From assembly GCA_030622545.1 (NCBI GenBank), contig JAUXGA010000005.1, positions 62,001 to 126,000 of the forward strand: a stretch of DNA of 64,000 nucleotides, written 5' to 3'. This DNA comes from a bacterium (GTDB lineage Bacteria > Electryoneota > RPQS01 > DYHQ01). Positions 32,852 to 41,200 of the stretch are shown one piece after another; position 1 is the stretch's first letter; every line of letters starts with the position of its first letter. The position numbers and the translations under genes are program-made. Below the pieces are notes generated by a model. The model did not search any database. It was not told the origin of the DNA and saw only the letters and a program-made list of their open reading frames with translations.

Positions 32852-35284
32852 ATGTTTCGTACAACAACATTCCGGCTTTGTGGGGTTCTCGCGCTGATAC
32901 TCGGTATCTGGACAACTGCCGGAGCGCGAGGGAAAATCGCTATTGATGGCCTTCATGGGCAACCCATCTTGGAGGCGGTATTCGAGGTTATTGATTTGGA
33001 AGCTCTCTATCCGGACATTGACTTCATCACCTTTGACGCCAAGCGCATGCCCCTCACGGATATGCTTGCGGAGGGTTTGACTCAGGGAGAATGGGTGGAC
33101 TCGATTGTGGTGGATGTTCCGGCCGGAGCGCAGGCTCTTTATGTCGCGTTGGATGTGGATTATTCCGCGAGTCAACAAGTGGAACAACTTCCGATGCTTC
33201 ATGTGGCAGGCCCTGACCAGAGCGTAACCACAGGAGCATATGGTATGTGTCATATCGATTCCCCGGTTCCGGGGGAATATACTATCGTTATCGGCTGGTA
33301 TCTTGACCCGGTTTACTACAAGATTGGCACCGGTCCGCATATTTGGGACGTGTATCCTCTGGAAGATTACGATGCGGTGATGCGCTTTCTCGGTTTCACG
33401 TGGATGCTTTTCCGTGGAACTCCGCCGCCGTATTCAAGCGATGATTTCACGCAGCTGCAACAAATGTTGGATGCGAGCGGGGGCTTGTGTCTTTTCTATG
33501 ATGGAGCGGATCCAATTGCCATGAAGCCCATCATACATGTCCAGAATTTTGCTTCTGAAGGAGCGACCATTCAGGTCAATATTCCCGGTAAATTAACCTA
33601 TGCGCTTCCGCAGCCGCAGGCGAGAGCGCCGCTTATCTGGCAGGTGGCTCCGGGAAACGCAGAGGCGGAATTATACTATGAGGGGGCGTTTCGCAGGCCG
33701 CTTAATTTTATTGCCCGTGAATCCACCGGTAAGCTCGTCAATCGTTCGTGGGCGACGGTTCGTGATTTGAAACTTATCGAATTCGTACCCGGCAGGGGTT
33801 ATCGGATTCGTGAAATCGGAACACTTTTACCCGGAGAAGAAAGCTCGTCGCAGGGTGGAGTCGTTTTGCCGTATCTCGCGGCTTGCCAGAGACTCGACGA
33901 CATCTTTCGGCGGGAGGCCATCGAAGCCGGGATGACCGCAGACGAAGTGCGGTCTTTCTTCACGAAATATACTTGGGCGTATCGTGTCATTGCGGATGTG
34001 TCCGCGGCGGACACTCCGGTGTGTCTCTATCGTATTGAAGGCGATGACTACGATGCTCTTTTGCCAATGACGTCAGAGCCTGTCCCGGCAGAAGTGCGCC
34101 GGATACTCTGGGTTTATTCGATGCTTCCGGAAATTGCAGGTTCGAACCATGCGGTGCATCCGCGTGCAACCATTCCACAAGTTTCGCAGGCGGCGCAACG
34201 AGTTGGTATGCTGCATGAGTATGGTTTCTTGCGCGAGACCTATGGAGGGGATGCGCTCGATGATTTGGACGAGTGGGGCTGGTATTTTTATGACCTGTCG
34301 CTCTATGATACATCAGATTGTGTAGAGTGGCCGGAAGAAATTATTTTCCACACTCAGGGAGCCAGTCCGCTTGCGCCGCGACTGATGCAAAATGTCAGTC
34401 AGGTTATCGGCATGTTCAGTTGCGGGATTCAGCCCGCGGCAGGTGAAGCGGAGGTGGTGCTGTCAGGTGATGATGATACCGCCAGCGACTATCCGGGTTC
34501 GCCGTTCCCTCCCGGCAGCTACCCGCCGGTGGTTGTGGCGAGACAGGAAGCAACAGGGGGACGGCTTGTGGGTCTGGCTGACCTGTATTTCCCGGCGGAT
34601 GAAGGCGACAATGTGCAATTCATGAACAACCTTTTCGAATGGATCGGTGAAGGTTCGACCGGCGAAGGCGCGGATATTGATATGCCTGTAGCGGTTGCCG
34701 AAACGACGCTGTTCGAAAATACGTCGGGAGAGACACATTTCCGCGTCATGAATATAGGCGATGCACCGCTCGTGCTTCAAACGGATTTGCCCGCACTCTC
34801 GTGGGTGAGCGCAACCGGCCCTTCGGATATTATTTTAGGGGGCGGCGAAGAAGCCGAGTATATTTTAAGCTGGTCCAGTGAATCGCTTGCGCCGGGCTAT
34901 TACGAAACTCAGTGGAATTTTACCAGCAACGACGCAAACGAGCCATCGCTTACTTGGCCGGTGCGGCTAAGGGTTGTCAGTCAATCTGCAATAGAGCCGC
35001 GTAGTCAGAATCCGGTTGTTTCGGCATTTAGGCTGTCGGCTCCTTATCCGAATCCATTTAACGCGAGCGTGGAAATTCCGTTTGCGTTGGCTCACGGCGG
35101 CACTGTTTTCTTTGATCTCTACAACGTGTTGGGACAGCATGTGGAGCGTCTTCCGGTAAAGGAATGGTCGGCGGGCACGCATCATCTTCAATTGGATTTT
35201 TCCGGCAGACCGGCGGGTGTCTATTTCCTTCGAGCTGAATTCACCGGCAAGGTTCTTTTACAGAAGCTGATGTTGATTAAATAG
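32852..35284 (+). CDS. Large secreted protein with type IX sorting tail
   Basis: 810 residues with a strong AGGAGGT site before the ATG. Signal peptide (CGVLALILGIWTTAGA), then a long region of no recognised family. It includes a block with SGLI/aspartic features (HVAGPDQSVTTGAYG, TWMLFRGTPPPYSS) and one resembling glycoside-associated or peptidase pre-domains (LPYLAACQRLDDIFRREAIE). About residues 615-705 form an Ig-like domain (TSGETHFRVMNIGDAPLVL). The end has PYPNPFNASVEIPF, LYNVLGQ and PAGVYFLRAE, a type A sorting domain. Inference: surface-attached or released by the type IX machinery; substrate unknown. Confidence 0.85.
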   Translation: MFRTTTFRLCGVLALILGIWTTAGARGKIAIDGLHGQPILEAVFEVIDLEALYPDIDFITFDAKRMPLTDMLAEGLTQGEWVDSIVVDVPAGAQALYVALDVDYSASQQVEQLPMLHVAGPDQSVTTGAYGMCHIDSPVPGEYTIVIGWYLDPVYYKIGTGPHIWDVYPLEDYDAVMRFLGFTWMLFRGTPPPYSSDDFTQLQQMLDASGGLCLFYDGADPIAMKPIIHVQNFASEGATIQVNIPGKLTYALPQPQARAPLIWQVAPGNAEAELYYEGAFRRPLNFIARESTGKLVNRSWATVRDLKLIEFVPGRGYRIREIGTLLPGEESSSQGGVVLPYLAACQRLDDIFRREAIEAGMTADEVRSFFTKYTWAYRVIADVSAADTPVCLYRIEGDDYDALLPMTSEPVPAEVRRILWVYSMLPEIAGSNHAVHPRATIPQVSQAAQRVGMLHEYGFLRETYGGDALDDLDEWGWYFYDLSLYDTSDCVEWPEEIIFHTQGASPLAPRLMQNVSQVIGMFSCGIQPAAGEAEVVLSGDDDTASDYPGSPFPPGSYPPVVVARQEATGGRLVGLADLYFPADEGDNVQFMNNLFEWIGEGSTGEGADIDMPVAVAETTLFENTSGETHFRVMNIGDAPLVLQTDLPALSWVSATGPSDIILGGGEEAEYILSWSSESLAPGYYETQWNFTSNDANEPSLTWPVRLRVVSQSAIEPRSQNPVVSAFRLSAPYPNPFNASVEIPFALAHGGTVFFDLYNVLGQHVERLPVKEWSAGTHHLQLDFSGRPAGVYFLRAEFTGKVLLQKLMLIK

Positions 35285-35285
35285 C

Positions 35286-35358
35286 GTAGGGGCGCACCCA
35301 CGTGTGCGCCCGTCTTTGCTGTGAGTAGTTCGCGGGCGTACACGTGGGTGCGCCCCTA
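35286..35358. repeat. Two GTAGGGGCGCAC-type palindromes, copies 3 and 4
   Basis: GTAGGGGCGCACCCACGTGT...CGCCCGTCTTTGC (35286-35319) and the reverse-oriented GGGCGTACACGTGGGTGCGC...CCCTAC (35333-35358) face each other across a short spacer and together can form one long cruciform after the 32852 gene. Confidence 0.75.
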
Positions 35359-35384
35359 CCACTTATCTATTTCGAAGGATTTTT

Positions 35385-36350
35385 TTGGCGAAACTTTCCT
35401 CCCTCCAAAACCACTCTATGCCCACTGGATTTTTCACACATCCCGCCTTCATCGAGCACAACCCCGGTTCCATGCATCCCGAAAGGCCTGAGCGTCTCGT
35501 CGCTATTGAAGATGCTGTAAGAAAAATCTCTCTTCAAGAGAAGCTTGTATTCCGTCAAGCGCCAAAGGCATCTCGCGCCGACCTCCTGCGAGTCCACGAC
35601 GAGAGATTTATAGAGGAAATCTCTTCCTTTTGCCGCAACCAAGCTTATCTTCCGAGCATGGAGGCGGAAGTAAATGAAGCGACTCTTGAAGCTGCTTATC
35701 TTGCGGCTGGAGCCGGAATCGCTGCGACACGGGCCGTGATGGACGGCGAACTCAACAACGCCTTTTGTGCTGTTCGGCCTCCGGGACATCATGCGACGGC
35801 ATCGCAGTCCATGGGATTCTGTCTCTTTAATAACATTGCTATTGCCGCAGCCTATCTGCTTGAAGAAACCAAAATCTCTCGAATTCTGATTGCCGACTGG
35901 GATTTGCATCATGGGAACGGGACGCAGGATATTTTCTACAACTCGCGTCGCGTTTTCTATTTCAGCACACACCAATGGGGAATCTATCCCGGCTCGGGAG
36001 CAGCTTCGGAAACAGGAACGGGTGAGGCACGAGGTTTTACACTGAACCGGCCACTCATGATGGGTGATGGCGACAAAGAAATCATTGCGGCCTTTGAAGA
36101 AGAATTGTTGCCCGCGATGGAAGAATTTCGTCCGGAGTTCGTGTTGATTTCAGCCGGTTTCGATGCTCATGAAGCGGATCCTCTTGGGAGCTTGCGTGTG
36201 ACGGATGCCGGTTTCAGACGACTTTCTGAAATCGTTTACGGAATAGCCGACCATCATGCCGGAGGGCGACTCGTCGCTTTCCTCGAAGGAGGATATAATC
36301 TGGGTGTTCTTGGACGTTGCGTTTGTGATATTTTAGATGTATTTTCATAA
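35385..36350 (+). CDS. Histone deacetylase family protein (acetoin utilisation/APAH-like)
   Basis: 321 residues. TTG 35385 has AAGGA (35375-35379) 5 nt upstream; a shorter start at ATG 35418 has none, though homology begins there (TGFFTHPAFIEHNPGSMHPE). Zinc-dependent deacetylase signature: RPPGHHA, DWDLHHGNGTQDIF (Asp and His ligands), STHQWGIYPGSG and SAGFDAHEADPLG (Asp ligand). Bacterial members deacetylate acetylpolyamines, acetylated lysines or small amides. It is followed 36 bp later by a patatin gene and then an AmrS-like radical SAM gene on the same strand. Substrate unknown; acetylpolyamine is conceivable given the spermidine-synthase-like gene at 23462, but that is speculation. Confidence 0.93.
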   Translation: MAKLSSLQNHSMPTGFFTHPAFIEHNPGSMHPERPERLVAIEDAVRKISLQEKLVFRQAPKASRADLLRVHDERFIEEISSFCRNQAYLPSMEAEVNEATLEAAYLAAGAGIAATRAVMDGELNNAFCAVRPPGHHATASQSMGFCLFNNIAIAAAYLLEETKISRILIADWDLHHGNGTQDIFYNSRRVFYFSTHQWGIYPGSGAASETGTGEARGFTLNRPLMMGDGDKEIIAAFEEELLPAMEEFRPEFVLISAGFDAHEADPLGSLRVTDAGFRRLSEIVYGIADHHAGGRLVAFLEGGYNLGVLGRCVCDILDVFS

Positions 36351-36386
36351 GCGTGTCCTTGATGGTTCTTTTTGTGGAGGGAAATA

Positions 36387-37433
36387 ATGGGTAAGATTCG
36401 ACGAGTTGCCGTTCTTTCGGGGGGAGGTTCTCGCGGTTGTTTTCAGGTTGGGTTTCTCCACGGTCTCTTCCATCAGCGACCGGAAGCCCATGATTTCCAT
36501 TTTCATGGCTGGGTGGGAGTCTCGACAGGCGCGTTACAGGCGTCGTGGATGGGACATTGGCTGCCGGGAACTCCCGATAACTTCTCGCTCCAGCAGAAAA
36601 TAAGCGCTCAAAGTCTGAAAGCGATCTGGCTCAGCCTTGAAGGAAACTCCAGCATCTTCGAGTCTTGGCGCAACAACTTCTGGAGTTGGACGCTCCGAAA
36701 GATTGTCCCGAAACTTTCGCCGGACATGAAGGATTTGGCGATGGCGGTTCTTCGGAGAAAATCGGCGGTTTATGACAATTCTCCGCTTCTCGAGCTGCTG
36801 AAAGAACATCTGCAGAACGCCCGCTGGCATCCCGGTACGACCTTTGTCGGCGTGACGGATTATCGCACTGGGGACTATCAAGATATCGAACTAAAGGCGG
36901 GGGAAGCGATTACGAATATCCTTGCCAGTACAGCGATTCCCATTGTCTTTCCGGGAGTCAATGGTTTATTCGACGGCGGCGTGCGGAACATGACTCCGCT
37001 CAAAAAAGGTGTTAAGCTCCTCTTATCGGAAGGACAGGCCCCGGATGAGGACTATGAGCTGTACGTAATTCTTACCGGCCCGCGAGGAGTTGTCGCCACG
37101 GAAGAAAAATATGAGCATATCGTTGATATCGCCAAACGGACGTACGGCATTATCATGGATGAGATGTTAGTCGAAGATTTAAAGGAAGCCGCCAGAGTAA
37201 ACCGGCTGGTTGACTTTTTAGATTCGATGCAGAAGATGAATCCTCATCTGGATGTCCCTGAAGAATATGCGAAGTATGTTAAATTGAAAATCTACCTGAT
37301 TGAACCGCAGTTGGATATGGTGCCGAAAGAGTCGACGAAATTTCATCCTGATGAAATGCGTCATGGTATCGAATGCGGAGAGCGAATAGCGAAGGATTTC
37401 ATTCAGGAGCCCGGCAGATTTCTTTTCACGTAA
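36387..37433 (+). CDS. Patatin-like phospholipase, second copy
   Basis: 348 residues from ATG 36387, with GGAGGG (36375-36380) 6 nt upstream. LSGGGSRGCFQVGFLHGL is the oxyanion loop, GVSTGAL the nucleophile elbow (a complete GxSxG) and GLFDGGVRNMTPL the Asp motif. The C-terminal half is longer than in the 31519 patatin and has no membrane helix. Cytoplasmic lipid acyl hydrolase by family. It lies 36 bp after the HDAC-like gene and 19 bp before the radical SAM gene, so the three probably form one transcript. Confidence 0.92.
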   Translation: MGKIRRVAVLSGGGSRGCFQVGFLHGLFHQRPEAHDFHFHGWVGVSTGALQASWMGHWLPGTPDNFSLQQKISAQSLKAIWLSLEGNSSIFESWRNNFWSWTLRKIVPKLSPDMKDLAMAVLRRKSAVYDNSPLLELLKEHLQNARWHPGTTFVGVTDYRTGDYQDIELKAGEAITNILASTAIPIVFPGVNGLFDGGVRNMTPLKKGVKLLLSEGQAPDEDYELYVILTGPRGVVATEEKYEHIVDIAKRTYGIIMDEMLVEDLKEAARVNRLVDFLDSMQKMNPHLDVPEEYAKYVKLKIYLIEPQLDMVPKESTKFHPDEMRHGIECGERIAKDFIQEPGRFLFT

Positions 37434-37452
37434 GGAAGCATGAAGGTGACTC

Positions 37453-38442
37453 ATGAAACGGATAAAAGCGGCGTATGCGGTAAAAGAGGGTGACCGGATC
37501 TTGTGCGAACTCTGTCCGCGATTTTGCAGGCTCGCCGAAGGACAGGAAGGTTTTTGCCGGGGACGGGAAGTTTCAGGCGGCGAACTCTATGTGACGAACT
37601 ATGGGCAGGCCGTTTCAATGGGTGTGGATCCGATCGAAAAAAAACCGCTGTTTCATTTTCATCCAGGGAAGCCGATACTTTCGCTGGGACCGAATAGCTG
37701 CAATCTCTCCTGCAAGTTCTGCCAGAATGCGGACATCTCGCAGGGGCGTGTCTCGACACACTACGTATCGCCGGATGATTTGACGAGATTGGTTGAGAAC
37801 TACGATTCTATCGGCGTCGCTTTCACCTACAGCGAGCCTCTGATGTGGTATGAATACATCCGCGACAGCGCTCCTTTGGTACGCGAGAAAGGCGGAGTTG
37901 TCGTGTTGGTGACAAACGGTTATCTTTGTGAAGAGCCTTTACGAGAACTTCTACCGCACATTGACGCACTGAATGTGGATTTGAAATCTTCGCAGGAAGA
38001 TTTCTACCACCGTCTTTGCGGAGGACATCTGGAAGATGTTTTGCGGACGATACGTATCGGCGTCGAATTGGGACTCCATATCGAGGTGACGCATCTCGTT
38101 GTCACAGGTGAAAACGACAACGAAGAGAATATTCGCGCCATCCGGGATATTATCGCGGCTATCAGCCCTCGGATTCCGCTGCACCTGTCTCGCTATTTTC
38201 CTCACTATAAATATAACGAGCCCGCCACGTCGGGAGAATTCCTTTTAAAGGCGCGGCGGATTTGTCAGGAGAAGCTTCCCTTTGTTTATCTGGGGAATAT
38301 CGCGCCCAACGGTGGAGAAGATACGCGCTGCCCGGTTTGTGACGAACTTATTATTTCGCGGCGTGGCTATGCTACAGAGATTCATGCACTTTTAGATGGT
38401 CATTGCGTGAAATGTGGGGCGGATTTGGGAGTGGTTCAATAG
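37453..38442 (+). CDS. AmrS-like radical SAM protein, second copy
   Basis: 329 residues, no signal sequence. CNLSCKFC (about residue 80) then QNADISQ is the AmrS/PFL-activase-type cluster motif. CELCPRFC and a glycine-rich loop precede it, and the C-terminal CPVCDELI...CVKCGADLG zinc-type motif matches the paralogue at 27204. The shared block DPIEKKPLFHFHPG (DPIEKKPLYHFLPG in the other copy) shows they are close relatives. Here the partner MEMO and AMMECR1 genes are absent and neighbours are HDAC, patatin and an alanine symporter. Reaction unknown; likely generates a glycyl-type radical or a peptide modification by family analogy. Confidence 0.9.
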   Translation: MKRIKAAYAVKEGDRILCELCPRFCRLAEGQEGFCRGREVSGGELYVTNYGQAVSMGVDPIEKKPLFHFHPGKPILSLGPNSCNLSCKFCQNADISQGRVSTHYVSPDDLTRLVENYDSIGVAFTYSEPLMWYEYIRDSAPLVREKGGVVVLVTNGYLCEEPLRELLPHIDALNVDLKSSQEDFYHRLCGGHLEDVLRTIRIGVELGLHIEVTHLVVTGENDNEENIRAIRDIIAAISPRIPLHLSRYFPHYKYNEPATSGEFLLKARRICQEKLPFVYLGNIAPNGGEDTRCPVCDELIISRRGYATEIHALLDGHCVKCGADLGVVQ

Positions 38443-38457
38443 CGAAAGGAATACGAC

Positions 38458-39867
38458 TTGAGTTTTGCAGAATGGGTTGAGGTCATTGACGGTTGGGTGT
38501 GGGGGTATTTTCTTATCTTCTTACTCGTGGGAACCGGCCTTTTTCTCTCCTTTCGATTTCGACTGGTGCAACTACGGCAGTTTTTTCATGGCTGGGGATT
38601 GATTTCAGGTAAGTGGGACAATCCCAAGGATGCCGGTGAGATTACGCACTTTCAAGCGCTGTCAACCGCGCTGTCCGCTACGATTGGCACCGGAAATATT
38701 GCAGGCGTCGCGACAGCGATTACGTTGGGCGGAGCCGGCGCGGTTTTCTGGATGTGGGTAACCGCGGCGGTAGGTATGTGCACGAAGTTCACCTGCTGCC
38801 TGCTCGCTCAACTCTACCGCGAAATTGATGAGAACGGCGTCGTGGCGGGCGGCCCCATGTATTATCTCAAGAATGGACTAAAGCTTCCGTGGTTGGGATG
38901 GTTGTTTGCTCTCTTTGCCGCGATTGCCACTTTTGGTTGTGGGAATACGGTTCAGGCGAATTCCGTCGCGGCTCCGCTCTATGATTATCTCGGCGTGCCT
39001 AAGCTTCTCATCGGAATTGTCTTGGCAATTCTTGTGGCATTTGTGATTATCGGCGGTGTCCGACGAATTGCTCAGGTGGCCGAACGCGTTGTTCCGCTGA
39101 TGTGCCTGATTTACGTCGTATGCGCTGTCGCAATCATTATTACAAATTTGAGCGCCGTGCCGGGAGCATTCGCTGAGATTTTCCGGGGCGCTTTCGGAAT
39201 CAAATCCGCCGCAGGCGGCGTGGTGGGCTACACGGTTGTTCAATCAATGAGATGGGGGATTGCGCGCGGACTTTTTTCAAACGAATCGGGTTTGGGCTCA
39301 GCGGCGATTGCGCATGCTCCTGCAAAAACGAAGGAACCTGTGCGCGAAGGATTCGTCGCGATGCTGGGGCCTTTCATCGATACGCTGATGATCTGTACGA
39401 TGACCGCGCTTGTGATTATCATCAGCGGCCTTCACAAAACGACGGATTATACCGGAGCGTCGTTATCGGCTTCGGCATTCGAAAAAGCCCTGCCCGGTTT
39501 TGGAGCGCACGTCGTTGCTTTCGGACTTATCTTTTTCGCGTTTACAACCATTGTCGCTTGGAGCTATTATGGGGATCGAGCGGTGCTCTTTCTCTTCGGG
39601 CGTTACGGCAAACAAGCGACTCACGTTTACCGATGGCTCTATGTGCTGGCGATTCCAGTCGGAGCGACAATTTCGCTTCCTCTAGTCTGGAATCTTTCGG
39701 ACATCGGCAACGGGCTGATGGCGTTTCCCAATCTCGTCGCTCTCATCGGGCTATCGAGTGTCGTCGCGGTTCGTTTACGCGACTATGAATCGCGGCGTCC
39801 CACAATGACGCCCTACCGAAAGACTTTTGGAGGATCGTTTATCAAACGAGAGCCTCGTGATCGTTAG
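38458..39867 (+). CDS. Sodium:alanine/glycine symporter (AGCS family)
   Basis: 469 residues from TTG 38458, AAGGA about 8 nt upstream. Ten or so membrane helices (GYFLIFLLVGTGLFLSF, WLFALFAAIATFGCGNTV, LLIGIVLAILVAFVIIGG and others). The family signature THFQALSTALSATIGTGNIAG and GPMYYLKNGLKLP are clear, and the helix with AIAHAPAKTKEPVREGFV matches AGCS. Function by family: Na+- or H+-coupled uptake of alanine or glycine. It begins 15 bp after the radical SAM gene, suggesting cotranscription with the HDAC-patatin-AmrS group. Confidence 0.95.
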   Translation: MSFAEWVEVIDGWVWGYFLIFLLVGTGLFLSFRFRLVQLRQFFHGWGLISGKWDNPKDAGEITHFQALSTALSATIGTGNIAGVATAITLGGAGAVFWMWVTAAVGMCTKFTCCLLAQLYREIDENGVVAGGPMYYLKNGLKLPWLGWLFALFAAIATFGCGNTVQANSVAAPLYDYLGVPKLLIGIVLAILVAFVIIGGVRRIAQVAERVVPLMCLIYVVCAVAIIITNLSAVPGAFAEIFRGAFGIKSAAGGVVGYTVVQSMRWGIARGLFSNESGLGSAAIAHAPAKTKEPVREGFVAMLGPFIDTLMICTMTALVIIISGLHKTTDYTGASLSASAFEKALPGFGAHVVAFGLIFFAFTTIVAWSYYGDRAVLFLFGRYGKQATHVYRWLYVLAIPVGATISLPLVWNLSDIGNGLMAFPNLVALIGLSSVVAVRLRDYESRRPTMTPYRKTFGGSFIKREPRDR

Positions 39868-39874
39868 CAGCAAA

Positions 39875-39899
39875 CGGACATGACAGGTCATGTCCCTAC
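39875..39899. repeat. CGGACATGACAGGTC-type palindrome, copy 2
   Basis: CGGACATGACAGGTCATGTC then CCTAC: the arms covary relative to the copies at 31367 and 46700 (GGACATGAC/GTCATGTCC against GGACAAGGC/GCCTTGTCC), so the stem is conserved. Confidence 0.8.
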
Positions 39900-39924
39900 A
39901 ACTCGCTTTTAGTATGAGGATTGT

Positions 39925-40209
39925 ATGCGCATAAGCCAGCGGACAATTGGCACACTCAAACAAGTCCGACGTTATGTCAGGCTTGTTATCGGATTCACTG
40001 TGCTTGTCATCGGACTTGCGCTGCTAATTCTACCGGGCCCGGCGTTTATTGTCATCCCGGTGGGTTTGGCCATCCTCGCCACCGAACTTGTCTGGGCGAA
40101 GAAACTGCTGGACCGAGTCAAAAACGGAGTCGAGACCGTAGGGCAACTCTTTGGCCGAAAGAAGCATTCGGATAGTCAGGATTTCGATAAGAAAAACAGC
40201 GCGTTATAA
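39925..40209 (+). CDS. Small PGPGW-type membrane protein
   Basis: 94 residues: N-terminal basic region, two membrane helices separated by the family core (VIGLALLILPGPAFIVIPVGLAILATEL), then a basic, polar tail. The PGPxF/PVGLAILATE pattern is typical of the PGPGW membrane protein family, whose function is not known. It lies between the alanine symporter and tRNA-Lys, after a palindromic repeat. Confidence 0.8.
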   Translation: MRISQRTIGTLKQVRRYVRLVIGFTVLVIGLALLILPGPAFIVIPVGLAILATELVWAKKLLDRVKNGVETVGQLFGRKKHSDSQDFDKKNSAL

Positions 40210-40220
40210 TGGAAGGAAAC

Positions 40221-40249
40221 TTGACAATTAGAAAGTGATTTGTTAAATT
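40221..40249 (+). promoter_or_regulatory. Promoter of tRNA-Lys
   Basis: TTGACA (40221-40226), 17-bp spacer, TAAATT (40244-40249); predicted start about 28 nt before the tRNA. Confidence 0.7.
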
Positions 40250-40284
40250 TACAGCTTGAATTCAAACGGAATTCAGATGCGTCA

Positions 40285-40357
40285 GCGCCTATAGCTCAAT
40301 TGGTAGAGCAACTGACTCTTAATCAGTAGGTTGTAGGTTCGATTCCTACTGGGCGCA
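40285..40357 (+). tRNA. tRNA-Lys(CTT)
   Basis: Full cloverleaf of 73 nt: acceptor GCGCCTA/TGGGCGC (one G-U), D-arm AGCTCAATTGGTAGAGC, anticodon stem ACTGA/TCAGT with loop CTCTTAA (anticodon CTT), T-arm GTAGG/CCTAC with TTCGATT loop, discriminator A. CCA is not encoded. Confidence 0.95.
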
Positions 40358-40366
40358 CTACTGTAA

Positions 40367-40402
40367 GGGCTTGTAAGTATGATGCTTACAAGCTCTTTTT
40401 TT
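40367..40402 (+). terminator. Terminator of tRNA-Lys
   Basis: GGGCTTGTAAG (40367-40377) pairs with CTTACAAGCTC (40384-40394), then eight T. It resembles the terminator at 46524-46560 that follows the tRNA fragment (CACTA-N2-GTAAG before both). Confidence 0.93.
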
Positions 40403-40873
40403 TGAAGCCGATATGAACAGGTGTTCAATAAAATTAGCACGTAAGTCCAATGTTTATAACAATTCACAGAGATTGATCCTCATATTCACCTTTTCACCTT
40501 GACTGATTCAACTTCCGGGAAGATCTGCCAATTTGCCTCGGTGGGAAAAAAGCACTTTGGAGGATTTTAAGAATAGCAATATCAACATGTTCTGTTGCAA
40601 AGAGCCATTTTCACAAATGCGTGCGCAGATGACATAGGCATCAGAGGGCAATTACATGAGTTTCTCTATTGCATTTATGAGTTAATTACTATAAATTGTA
40701 TTCATTCTGCCCATCATTTCCTTCGCGTATTACCTTCGACAGACGAACTTGGACACGAACGCATCCTGATACCATTAGCTACCGAAATCCAATCATCTGA
40801 TAAGAGAATATTGCATTTTCATCCAACCAAATTATATATCCCTGAAAAAACCAATAGACTATAGGGAGAATCG
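40403..40873. other. Gene-free AT-rich stretch after tRNA-Lys
   Basis: About 470 bp without a convincing gene, tRNA or repeat; AT-richer than its surroundings. It begins right behind the tRNA terminator and ends at the thiolase fragment, a typical place for integration or decay, but no integrase or direct repeat is visible. Confidence 0.5.
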
Positions 40874-41200
40874 ATGAGAGATAAGCGTCACATATTCCCC
40901 AAAGCCAGAATTCCCTATGGCACCTGGGGAAGCAGCTTTTTCCCGGCCTGGCAGATGTCTCCACTGGCGGAGGTTAATATCGGCCAGTTTGCCAGCGAGG
41001 CTATGAACAAGATTTTAGGAATCAGAAAGGTTCCCAAGAGTGAGCTGGACTACCTTATTCTTGGCTCCACAGTCCCTTGGCATTGGAAATTTTGGAACGC
41101 ACCACTCATAGCAAGCTGCCTTGGGCGCCGCGTGCCGGGTTATCATGTGGAACAGGCTTGTGCCACAGGCCTCCAGACGATTCTTTTGGGAGCAACTTGA
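40874..41200 (+). pseudogene. Thiolase 5' fragment
   Basis: 108 residues with a normal start (AGGGAG before the ATG) matching the N-terminus of acetyl-CoA acetyltransferase-type thiolases: KARIPYGTWGSSF, ASEAMNKILG, LDYLILGSTVP and the catalytic-Cys segment VEQACATGLQ. Thiolases are about 390-430 residues; this one stops just past the nucleophile, and sequence of an unrelated enzyme begins in another frame at the same point (about 41188). So the gene was cut and joined to a foreign 3' piece. It cannot be an active thiolase. Confidence 0.75.

Noticed and set aside
40595-40864. An 89-residue open frame after tRNA-Lys
   Set aside because: No ribosome-binding site, odd composition (His/Ile/Cys-rich) and no recognisable motif; it lies in AT-rich sequence and looks accidental.
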